NCBI GenBank assembly: GCA_029098085.1
Contig: JAQXNQ010000258.1
Location: 1 to 8,946, forward strand
DNA: 8,946 bases
Reading direction: 5' to 3'
From: Oscillospiraceae bacterium
GTDB lineage: Bacteria; Bacillota; Clostridia; Oscillospirales; Ruminococcaceae
Positions 1-5,466 of this stretch are shown piece after piece. Within the stretch, counting starts at the first letter, position 1. Each line of letters opens with the position of its first letter. The notes below the pieces were generated by a model. That model saw only the letters and a program-made list of their open reading frames with translations. It made no database searches and was not told where the DNA came from. Position numbers and translations under genes: made by a program.

Positions 1-1
1 C

Positions 2-568
2 CTGGTGGACTGCCAGCTGACCCTGAGCCATGACCTGCTCCACTGGGAGCGGATTGCCCCCGGACAGGCTCTGATTCCCCGCAGCGAGGGCTGCTACGGC
101 AGCGGCGTTCCCGACTGCTGCTGCATCTACGCCAGCGCGCCGGTTTTCAGGGACGGAAAGGCCTACTTCTACTACATGGGCGGCAGCGGCCCCCACACCA
201 ACTACCGGGAGTCCTCCCTGATGCGGTATGTGATGGATCCCGACAGGCTGGCGGGCTGGCAGGCCGCCCCCGGCAGGACCGGTTCCCTGCTGACCCATGG
301 CCTGTCCATGGGCGGAAGGATGCTGCTGGCGGCCGACCTGCCGGAGGGCAGCACCCTGCGGGCGGCAATCTGTGAACAGGTTCATAATCTGTACGCCACG
401 CCCAAAGCCCTGCCGGGGTACGGCTTTGAGGACTTCTCCCCCGTCACTCTGCCCGACGGCAAGGTGGAGCTGCGCTGGTTGCAGCCTCTGGAGGCTCTGA
501 AAGGCCAGTCCCTGCATCTGCTGCTGGAGACCGAAGGCGGCACCCTCTGCACCCTGCTGCTGGAATGA
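2..568 (+). CDS. Glycoside hydrolase-like protein (GH32/GH43-type propeller), 3' fragment
   Basis: The reading frame is open from the left edge (a CTG codon precedes the first GTG), so this is the C-terminal part, 189 codons counting the stop, of a longer gene; the GTG at 5 is unlikely to be the true start. Visible residues open with a propeller-blade signature in which a Ser-x-Asp turn is followed by LLHWER. Then come an acidic/aromatic stretch, a YFYYMGG strand typical of five-bladed propeller glycosidases, and a C-terminal beta-sandwich region containing GYGFEDFSPV and alternating hydrophobic strands. This ordering resembles the C-terminal half of GH32/GH43-like proteins, which cleave fructosides or other glycosides. 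The catalytic N-terminal blades lie outside the window, so substrate and activity cannot be stated. It ends 16 nt before the downstream phosphodiesterase gene, suggesting co-transcription. The family call is by pattern only. Confidence 0.6.
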   Translation: MVDCQLTLSHDLLHWERIAPGQALIPRSEGCYGSGVPDCCCIYASAPVFRDGKAYFYYMGGSGPHTNYRESSLMRYVMDPDRLAGWQAAPGRTGSLLTHGLSMGGRMLLAADLPEGSTLRAAICEQVHNLYATPKALPGYGFEDFSPVTLPDGKVELRWLQPLEALKGQSLHLLLETEGGTLCTLLLE

Positions 569-584
569 GAAAGGAGACCTCGCC

Positions 585-1415
585 ATGTGGATTCTGATTG
601 CAGTTTTGATTCTGGCCGTCCTGCTGCTGGCGGCCTGGCTGTTCATTCTGGCCCCCAACCCCGACGGACAGCAGCGGATGGCGCCCTTTGAAAAATGGGA
701 CTATGCCCACCGGGGCCTGTACAAAAAGGATCAGACCATTCCCGAAAACACCCTGGCGGCCTATGAGGCGGCGGCGGAGCAGGGATACGGCATCGAGCTG
801 GACGTGCGGCTGACCCGGGACGGAGAGATGGTGCTCCACCATGACGACAGCCTGAAGCGGCTCTGCGGCGACGACCGGCTCATCAGCCAGTGCGATCTGG
901 CCGAGCTGGCAGACATCCGGGTGGGCAGCTCGGAGCAGAAGCTCCCCACCTTTGCCGAAGCACTGCGGCTGGTGAGCGGCCGGGTCCCGCTGATCGTCGA
1001 GCTGAAGACCGTTCAGGGCAATGCAGACGAGCTTTGCCCCAGGGTGGCCGGGCTGCTGGATCAATACGGCGGCCCCTATACCATCGAATCCTTCGACCCG
1101 CAGGCCGTGCGCTGGTTTAAAAAGAACCGTCCCGATGTGGTGCGGGGACTGCTGGTTTCTCCCCGGTGGAGCTTCCACGGAAAAAGCCTGCCCGGTTTGC
1201 TGGCCACGCGGCTGCTGCTGGACAACGCCGCCGTCCGACCCGATTTCATCGCCTATGACGTGGCGGGGCGGCGGAATCCCGCTCTGCGGCTGACAAAGCA
1301 GATGTTCGGCACCCGGGAGGTCTCCTGGACGGTCCGGACACAGGAGCAGTATGACGCGCTGCGCAAGGAAGGCGTCACCCCCATCTTCGAAGGCTTTATT
1401 CCCAAAAAATTCTGA
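585..1415 (+). CDS. Membrane-anchored glycerophosphodiester phosphodiesterase (GDPD family)
   Basis: A 276-residue protein that, by family, hydrolyses glycerophosphodiesters to glycerol-3-phosphate and an alcohol. Residues 1-22 form one hydrophobic segment with no cleavage site that I can see, so it is probably an N-terminal anchor with the catalytic domain outside the cell. The GDPD TIM-barrel motifs are all present: H42-R43 in AHRG, P53-E54-N55-T56, the metal ligands E71 and D73 in ELDV, catalytic H86 in HHDD, and E139/K141 in VELK. The C-terminal SWTVRT and GVTPIFEG segments are also typical of the family. The start at 585 is supported by AAAGGAG at 570-576. It lies 16 nt after the upstream hydrolase fragment and 13 nt before the SGNH hydrolase gene, so the three are probably one operon. 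A role in lipid or teichoic-acid glycerophosphate turnover is inferred, not shown. Confidence 0.93.
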   Translation: MWILIAVLILAVLLLAAWLFILAPNPDGQQRMAPFEKWDYAHRGLYKKDQTIPENTLAAYEAAAEQGYGIELDVRLTRDGEMVLHHDDSLKRLCGDDRLISQCDLAELADIRVGSSEQKLPTFAEALRLVSGRVPLIVELKTVQGNADELCPRVAGLLDQYGGPYTIESFDPQAVRWFKKNRPDVVRGLLVSPRWSFHGKSLPGLLATRLLLDNAAVRPDFIAYDVAGRRNPALRLTKQMFGTREVSWTVRTQEQYDALRKEGVTPIFEGFIPKKF

Positions 1416-1428
1416 AAGGAACATCTCT

Positions 1429-2097
1429 ATGGAACTGAAAGGCAAAAAAATCAATTTTCTCGGCGACAGCATCACCGAAGGCTGCGGCACCTCCTGCCCG
1501 GAAGCCGCGTTTCACCAGCAGCTGAAGGCCCGGGCTGGTCTGGCCGCCGCCCGCAATTACGGCATCGGCGGCACCCGCATCGCCCGCCAGTCCACCTACC
1601 GGCCGGAGGGCCCCAACGAGCCCTATGACATCGATTTTCAGTTGCGGGCCCCTGAGATGGATCCCGACGCGGACATCACCGTCGTGTTCGGCGGCACCAA
1701 CGATTTCGGCCACGGAGACGCCCCTCTGGGCAGCTTTGACGACCGCACCCCCATGACCTTCTATGGCGGCTGCCATCTGCTGATGCAGACCCTGCTGGAG
1801 CGGTTCCCCGACCAGCTCATCGTCATCATGACACCCATCCACCGGCTGGAGGAGGATCGGCTGGTGGACGGAGCGCCCAGCGCCGACCCCGCCGACCATC
1901 TGGAAAGCTATGTGAACGCCCTGCAGCAGGTGGCGGCCTACTACGCCCTGCCGGTGCTGGATCTGTTCCGGGTCAGCGGCATTCAGCCCAGCGTGCCGGT
2001 GATTCAGGAGAAATACTGTCCCGACGGCCTGCACCCCTCCGATGCCGGACACGCGCGGATTGCCTCGCTGCTGGAGGGATTCCTCAGGGCGCTGTAA
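1429..2097 (+). CDS. SGNH/GDSL-family hydrolase (esterase/lipase-like)
   Basis: A 222-residue protein with the canonical SGNH blocks. GDSITEG at 12-18 carries the nucleophile S14. NYGIGG at 43-48 supplies the oxyanion Gly. FGGTND at 87-92 carries N91. DGLHP at 199-203 carries the catalytic D199 and H202. Family members are esterases, lipases, acyl-thioesterases or carbohydrate acetylesterases, and the sequence does not settle which. No signal peptide is seen, so it is probably cytoplasmic. I chose the ATG at 1429 because GAAAGGA sits just upstream (1414-1420) and because the GDS block then begins at the usual distance from the N-terminus; the longer reading frame from 1351 would overlap the phosphodiesterase gene. 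It is the last gene of the left operon and is followed by a hairpin terminator. Confidence 0.92.
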   Translation: MELKGKKINFLGDSITEGCGTSCPEAAFHQQLKARAGLAAARNYGIGGTRIARQSTYRPEGPNEPYDIDFQLRAPEMDPDADITVVFGGTNDFGHGDAPLGSFDDRTPMTFYGGCHLLMQTLLERFPDQLIVIMTPIHRLEEDRLVDGAPSADPADHLESYVNALQQVAAYYALPVLDLFRVSGIQPSVPVIQEKYCPDGLHPSDAGHARIASLLEGFLRAL

Positions 2098-2123
2098 AGA
2101 GATGCGCGCTGAGAATAGCCTGT

Positions 2124-2177
2124 AAACAGAACGCTCCCCCGCGGTCACTTGGACTGTGGGGGAGCGTTTCACTGTTT
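2124..2177. terminator. Bidirectional hairpin terminator between convergent genes
   Basis: The arms at 2130-2140 and 2158-2168 pair perfectly over 11 bp (GGGGGAGCGTT on the 3' arm). Pairing continues inward, including two G-U wobbles, to a 5-nt loop at 2147-2151, giving about 17 bp. Outside a 3-nt bulge, AAACAG (2124-2129) pairs with CTGTTT (2172-2177). Both strands end in T-rich sequence. It sits in the 86-nt gap between the SGNH hydrolase stop and the phosphatase stop, so it probably terminates both transcripts. Confidence 0.85.
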
Positions 2178-2183
2178 CGGGAT

Positions 2184-2990
2184 TCAATTCATCAGATACA
2201 TGTCTCGCAGCAGCCGGAGCTTTTCCGCGTCCAGGCCCATTTCCTGCCGGAGGAAAGCGTCCATGCCGCCGAAATCCCGATCGATCCGGTCCAGAACCGA
2301 CTGCAGGTACTCGGGACGGGCGCCGGTCAGATCCCGGGAGGCCTGCGCCGCCTCGGCGCTGCCGGTCTTGCGGAGCACCTCCTCCGCAAGCAGATCGATC
2401 ACGGGGGCGGTGAACTCGTTGACCTTCAGATAGTCCTCCATCACCAGCTCCCGGGAAACGCCCAAAGCCGTCAGCACCAGCGCCGCGCCGGTTCCGGCCC
2501 TGTCCTTGCCCGCGCTGCAGTGCCAGAGGACGGCGCCCTCCCGCTGCCCGAGCAGCATCTCGAAAAAGCGGCGGTACTGACTCCGGGCAAAGGGACTTTC
2601 GATGATGTCGCCGTAGACGCCGGCCATGTAGGCCTCCGCGCCGCCGGGCTGGCTGGTCAGCCGGGTCAGCATCCGCACCAGGCCGTCCTCCTGTTCCTGC
2701 TCCTTGGTGACGCCCACCGTGCTCTCGTCCAGAATGGGCAGATGGAGGTTCACAGCACCGGGAATCTCCGGGTCGGGATGCTGGCTCCGCTCCAGCGAGG
2801 TGCGGAAATCCACCACCAGCGCCACGCCCAGCTCCTTCAGCGCCTGCAGATCCTCCGGAGCAGCCGACCACAGCTCACCGCTGCGGATCAGCCGTCCGGG
2901 ACGGACCGTTCTGCCGTCCGCTGCCGGAAATCCGCCCAGATCCCGGGTGTTCAGCAGCTTTTTCATCGGCAGTCTCGTAATCTCAAACAT
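2184..2990 (-). CDS. Tyrosine-protein phosphatase (DSP/PTP type, Y_phosphatase3-like)
   Basis: A 268-residue cysteine phosphatase. The P-loop HCSAGKDRAG at 157-166 gives the CX5R signature, with nucleophile C158 and phosphate-binding R164. The N-terminal NTRDLGG at 14-20 and the VVDFRTSLER strand at 59-68 are hallmarks of the bacterial tyrosine/dual-specificity phosphatases that dephosphorylate phosphotyrosine or, in some relatives, phosphoinositides. No signal peptide is present, so it is probably cytoplasmic. The ATG at 2990 is chosen because GGAGGAG lies about 7 nt upstream and because it overlaps the upstream gene's stop codon by 8 nt, suggesting translational coupling; a start at 3080 would cause a long overlap without a better site. 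The length is normal for the family and nothing is missing. Its link to the adenylyltransferase-like gene is shown by position only. Confidence 0.92.
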   Translation of the reverse strand: MFEITRLPMKKLLNTRDLGGFPAADGRTVRPGRLIRSGELWSAAPEDLQALKELGVALVVDFRTSLERSQHPDPEIPGAVNLHLPILDESTVGVTKEQEQEDGLVRMLTRLTSQPGGAEAYMAGVYGDIIESPFARSQYRRFFEMLLGQREGAVLWHCSAGKDRAGTGAALVLTALGVSRELVMEDYLKVNEFTAPVIDLLAEEVLRKTGSAEAAQASRDLTGARPEYLQSVLDRIDRDFGGMDAFLRQEMGLDAEKLRLLRDMYLMN

Positions 2991-3870
2991 CAGCCTTCTC
3001 CTCCTGTCCAAGCTTCTCCGGATCGCCGCCGCAGCAGAGATAGGCGGTGACCAGTCGGTCCTCCCGGCTGGGGTAGTCATAGCCGAAGGCGTCCGCCAGC
3101 TCGGTTCCCCACCGGCGGAACAGCTCCCCCATGGTCAGCAGGCAGCGAAGCAGCGCGTCGTAGTCCCCTGCATGATAGGTTTCCTTCAGCAGCGCCCAAT
3201 CCTCCGGCGGCAGATACCGCTCAAAGTACTTGCCGCACTTTCCGGGATTCACCGAAAAGCCGTGGTCATATCCGATCTTCCAGCATACCATCTGGTCGAA
3301 GGCCTCCCGCACCGCACCGTGATACAGGTTCTGGGCGTAGGGCAGCTCCCGCCGCCAGATGCCCTTGACCACATAGGTGCTGACCCACCAGAATTCGTTG
3401 CAGCAGTTGTGAAACAACTGCCGGGAAGGCTTCTTTGGCAGATAATCGGCGTCGGTGGAGGGCGGCACAGCCGGCAGCAGGCCGTCCTTGTCCAGCAGCA
3501 GCACCCGCATCCGGTCGGAGAGGAAATGCACCTCTGCCCGCTCCAGCGGCACCAGAGACAGGTCGATGCGGTTGCCGTCGGCAAACTGCATTAGATAGAT
3601 GTACCAGTCGGAGAAGTCGGCCCCTTCCTCCTCCTGATCCGAGCGGGTCTGCATGATGATCCGGGGTCCGAAGCAGTCCACCCACTCGGGAGACGCGAGA
3701 AAACTCTGATACTCCCGCACGGCGTACACGATGTCGAAGTCCTGCCACCGATCCCGGGGCGCGCCCGGATTGGCCCGGGAGCCGTTCATCCAGACCGCCC
3801 GGATCCGGTCGTCCCGCCGGGCGGTGTCCAGAATCAGCTCCATCATCTGCTGTTCAGAGCGGTGATCCAT
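2983..3870 (-). CDS. Aminoglycoside 6-adenylyltransferase-like nucleotidyltransferase (ANT(6)/AadE family)
   Basis: A 295-residue protein, close to the roughly 300 residues of ANT(6) enzymes, which transfer AMP from ATP to the 6-hydroxyl of streptomycin. The N-terminus matches the family: RSEQQMM, then DDRIRAVWMNGSRANP with G30-S31 of the polymerase-beta nucleotidyltransferase fold, then D44 and D46 in QDFDIVY as metal ligands, and a third acidic residue D103 in RIDLSL. Downstream, the FHNCCNEFWWV and Y-x-KGIWRRELPYA stretches are typical of the C-terminal helical substrate domain. The start at 3870 has only a modest site (AGAGGTG). The gene begins 19 nt after a U-tract that follows a hairpin behind prfB, and it overlaps the phosphatase gene by 8 nt. 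Chromosomal relatives in clostridia are common and are not always resistance determinants, so substrate and resistance phenotype are unproven. Confidence 0.88.
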   Translation of the reverse strand: MDHRSEQQMMELILDTARRDDRIRAVWMNGSRANPGAPRDRWQDFDIVYAVREYQSFLASPEWVDCFGPRIIMQTRSDQEEEGADFSDWYIYLMQFADGNRIDLSLVPLERAEVHFLSDRMRVLLLDKDGLLPAVPPSTDADYLPKKPSRQLFHNCCNEFWWVSTYVVKGIWRRELPYAQNLYHGAVREAFDQMVCWKIGYDHGFSVNPGKCGKYFERYLPPEDWALLKETYHAGDYDALLRCLLTMGELFRRWGTELADAFGYDYPSREDRLVTAYLCCGGDPEKLGQEEKADV

Positions 3871-3888
3871 AAAAACACCTCTTTTGAC

Positions 3889-3951
3889 AAAAAGCCGCGG
3901 CAGGCTTTGCCTTCAGCAGCCCCGCATGCGGAAGCCGTGCAAAACCTGCCG
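3889..3951 (-). terminator. Terminator-like structure with two competing hairpins after prfB
   Basis: In minus-strand RNA a compact hairpin pairs AAAGCC (3908-3903) with GGCUUU (3896-3891) around a 6-nt loop and runs into UUUUU (3893-3889), giving an intrinsic-terminator shape. A larger alternative pairs 3951-3939 with 3910-3898 over 13 bp (one G-U) and uses the same AAAGCC segment, so the two cannot form together. A self-complementary CCGCATGCGG lies in the loop of the larger one. The structure separates prfB from the adenylyltransferase gene and may partly terminate or attenuate transcription. Confidence 0.6.
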
Positions 3952-3981
3952 GATACCGTACAAAACGCAAACGGCGTGCGC

Positions 3982-5103
3982 TTATTCCTTCAGATCCCCG
4001 TGAGCCAGAGCCTTCAGATAGGCGTTGATGAAGCCGTCCAGATCGCCGTCCATGACGGCATTGACATTGCTGGTTTCAAAGCTGGTGCGGTGATCCTTGA
4101 CCATGGTATAGGGCATGAAGACATAGGAACGGATCTGAGAGCCCCAGCCGATAGCCTTCTGGTCGCCGCGGATGTCCTCAATCTTGTCCAGATGCTCCCG
4201 CTCCTTGATCTGCAGCAGCTTGGCCTTCAGCATCCGCATGGCCATATCCTTGTTCTGGTACTGGCTCCGCTCCACCTGACAGGCCACGACGATGCCGGTG
4301 GGGAGATGGGTGATCCGGACAGCCGAAGAGGTCTTGTTGACCTTCTGTCCGCCGGCGCCGCTGGCCCGGTAAACGTCCACCTGCAGATCCTCGGGGCGGA
4401 TCTCAATGGTGGTGTCCAGCTCCTCCATGACCGGCATCACCTCCAGCGAGGCAAAGGAGGTCTGCCGCCGCCCGGAGGCGTCAAAGGGCGAAACCCGCAC
4501 CAGCCGGTGAATGCCGTCCTCCGACTTGAGGAAACCGTAGGCATTGTGGCCCTCCACCTGAATGGAGGCGCTCTTGAGGCCGGCTTCATCGCCGTCCAGA
4601 TAGTCCAGCAGGGTGACCTTGTAGCCGTGGGCATCGGCCCAGTGGTTGTACATCCGGTAGAGCATCTCGGCCCAGTCCTGGGCCTCGGTTCCGCCGGCAC
4701 CGGCGTGGAAGGTCAGGATGGCGTCCTTGCTGTCGTATTCGCCGGACAGCAGGGTGGAAAGCCGCTGGGTCTCCATGCCGCTGGTGAGCTTGTGCATGGT
4801 TTCGTCAATTTCGGGAATCAGGGAGGCGTCTTCCTCCTCCTCGGCCATCTCAATCATGGTGACGGCGTCCTCCCACAGGGTCAGCAGGTTCTGATACTCC
4901 TCCAGAGAGGATTTCAGGGAGCCGGTGCGCTTGAGCACCTTCTGGGACTCTTCGGGATCATCCCAGAAACCGGGCTGAGCAGCCTTCTGCTCCAGCTCGG
5001 AAATTTCCAGCTTCATCTTCTCGACGCCCAGGGCAGACGCCAGCTCATCCAGGTCGGGCCGCATATTCCGCAGCACCAGTGCGCGTTCTTCCAGTTCAAT
5101 CAT
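3982..5103 (-). CDS. prfB: Peptide chain release factor 2 (RF2), uninterrupted reading frame
   Basis: A 373-residue class I release factor that recognises UGA and UAA in the ribosomal A site and triggers peptidyl-tRNA hydrolysis. Diagnostic residues are SPF at 205-207 (the RF2 tripeptide that reads the stop codon) and GGQ at 251-253 within ASGAGGQKVNKT (peptidyl-transferase-centre loop). The acidic N-terminal helical domain with FWDDPE at about 46-51 is typical. The start at 5103 is fixed by ACGGAGG with good spacing. It gives a 25-residue N-terminus before the point where many RF2 genes place the in-frame UGA of a programmed +1 frameshift. Here that point reads SAL-GVEK in one continuous frame (CTG GGC), with no CTTTGAC slippery site. 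It is the first gene of the minus-strand unit and is preceded by a promoter and structured leader. The identity is certain; the regulation is discussed in the findings. Confidence 0.98.
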   Translation of the reverse strand: MIELEERALVLRNMRPDLDELASALGVEKMKLEISELEQKAAQPGFWDDPEESQKVLKRTGSLKSSLEEYQNLLTLWEDAVTMIEMAEEEEDASLIPEIDETMHKLTSGMETQRLSTLLSGEYDSKDAILTFHAGAGGTEAQDWAEMLYRMYNHWADAHGYKVTLLDYLDGDEAGLKSASIQVEGHNAYGFLKSEDGIHRLVRVSPFDASGRRQTSFASLEVMPVMEELDTTIEIRPEDLQVDVYRASGAGGQKVNKTSSAVRITHLPTGIVVACQVERSQYQNKDMAMRMLKAKLLQIKEREHLDKIEDIRGDQKAIGWGSQIRSYVFMPYTMVKDHRTSFETSNVNAVMDGDLDGFINAYLKALAHGDLKE

Positions 5104-5242
5104 AGTTGTTCCTCCGTTTTTTATCGTATTGCTTGTTTTCTTTCTAAGCCCGTTTTTTCACGGGGAACCCCGTATTCAGTGCCTCAGCATAGCAATCCTC
5201 CGTTATGATTCATCCTGTCCGCGCCGGGCGCAGACTGCAACA
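5104..5242 (-). promoter_or_regulatory. prfB 5' leader with hairpins and a micro-ORF
   Basis: This is the predicted untranslated leader from the inferred start site near 5242 to the prfB start. In order it holds a GC-rich hairpin at 5235-5217 (7 bp), a strong Shine-Dalgarno with a 4-codon ORF (5190-5176), a perfect inverted repeat ACGGGG-TT-CCCCGT at 5173-5160, a competing partner ACGGG at 5152-5148 that could pair with CCCGT of the first hairpin around GAAAAA, and then an A-rich stretch leading to the prfB ribosome binding site. No U-tract follows these hairpins, so control, if any, is more likely translational than by termination. Confidence 0.5.
5176..5190 (-). CDS. Putative leader micro-ORF Met-Leu-Arg-His upstream of prfB
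   Basis: ATG CTG AGG CAC TGA is preceded by GGAGG (5201-5197) with a 6-nt spacer, an ideal initiation site. The ATG is exactly 87 nt upstream of the prfB ATG and in the same frame. After the UGA at 5178-5176 there is one further in-frame stop, UGA at 5160-5158, and then the frame is open into prfB. The stop type matches the codon read by the downstream product, which suggests a regulatory uORF. Its translation is not shown by sequence alone and a chance occurrence remains possible. Confidence 0.35.
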   Translation of the reverse strand: MLRH

Positions 5243-5248
5243 CTATAT

Positions 5249-5277
5249 ATTATAATCGAACTTCAGAATTATGTAAA
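5249..5277 (-). promoter_or_regulatory. Sigma-A-type promoter for prfB
   Basis: On the minus strand the -35 box is TTTACA (5277-5272, 5 of 6 consensus positions) and the -10 box is TATAAT (5254-5249, perfect), with a 17-nt spacer. It lies in the only strongly AT-rich island of the window, just upstream of the prfB leader. Transcription is predicted to start near 5242. Confidence 0.85.
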
Positions 5278-5298
5278 GATTTGTTTGAAAAGAATTGT

Positions 5299-5327
5299 TT
5301 GCTATCGGCACCCAATTATGCTATAAT
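5299..5327 (+). promoter_or_regulatory. Sigma-A-type promoter with extended -10 for the RING-galU operon
   Basis: The -35 box is TTGCTA (5299-5304, 4 of 6 positions) and the -10 box is TATAAT (5322-5327, perfect), with a 17-nt spacer and an upstream TGC (5319-5321) giving an extended -10. It is divergent from the prfB promoter, with 21 nt between the two -35 boxes, so a regulator or DNA supercoiling could affect both. The predicted start is near 5334, leaving a leader of about 130 nt. Confidence 0.85.
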
Positions 5328-5333
5328 ATCAAC

Positions 5334-5466
5334 AAAACCCCCGCTCTGACGGCGCCCTGCGCCCGAAAGAAGCAGCAAACCAACCGGACCTGCACAGGGA
5401 GGCCGTCCGGCATCCCTGTGCACAAACCAAAGACGCGCCCAGCGCGCCGGAAAGGCCGAGTGATCC
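5334..5466 (+). promoter_or_regulatory. Structured 5' leader of the RING/DUF2628 gene
   Basis: This leader of about 133 nt holds three helices. GGCGC (5351-5355) pairs with GCGCC (5359-5363). A perfect 10-bp repeat pairs TGCACAGGGA (5391-5400) with TCCCTGTGCA (5413-5422). A competing CCGGAC (5384-5389) pairs with GTCCGG (5405-5410). No U-tract follows. I recognise no named riboswitch class. The ribosome binding site of the following gene (GGAAAGG, 5449-5455) lies downstream of the hairpins, 11 nt from the ATG. Confidence 0.45.

Noticed and set aside
1351..1429. Upstream in-frame start for the SGNH hydrolase at 1351
   Set aside because: It lies inside the phosphodiesterase gene, and the extra residues are unlike the family; ATG 1429 has a proper site.
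1396..2871. Minus-strand frame covering the SGNH hydrolase and phosphatase
   Set aside because: It spans two well-supported genes and the convergent terminator, and its translation is low-complexity.
2990..3080. Upstream in-frame start for the phosphatase at 3080
   Set aside because: It would overlap the adenylyltransferase gene by about 100 nt; the start at 2990 has GGAGGAG and puts the NTRDLGG motif near the N-terminus.
3884..3889. TTGACA on the plus strand as a promoter -35 box
   Set aside because: No matching -10 box at proper spacing and no plus-strand gene downstream.
3862..5208. Long plus-strand reading frame antisense to prfB
   Set aside because: It is the reverse-frame shadow of a certain RF2 gene in GC-rich DNA, has no family-like motif, and lacks a ribosome binding site.
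5184..5213. Second possible leader ORF (ATG at 5213, nine codons, also ending in UGA)
   Set aside because: Its only purine-rich upstream sequence touches the ATG directly, leaving no spacer, and the strong GGAGG lies inside it and serves the ATG at 5190.
5295..5327. TTGTTT at 5295-5300 as the -35 box of the RING operon promoter
   Set aside because: Spacing to TATAAT would be 21 nt; TTGCTA at 5299 gives 17 nt.
5384..5422. H-type pseudoknot in the RING gene leader
   Set aside because: Connecting loops of 1, 4 and 2 nt could not easily span helices of 10 and 6 bp, so alternative hairpins are more likely.
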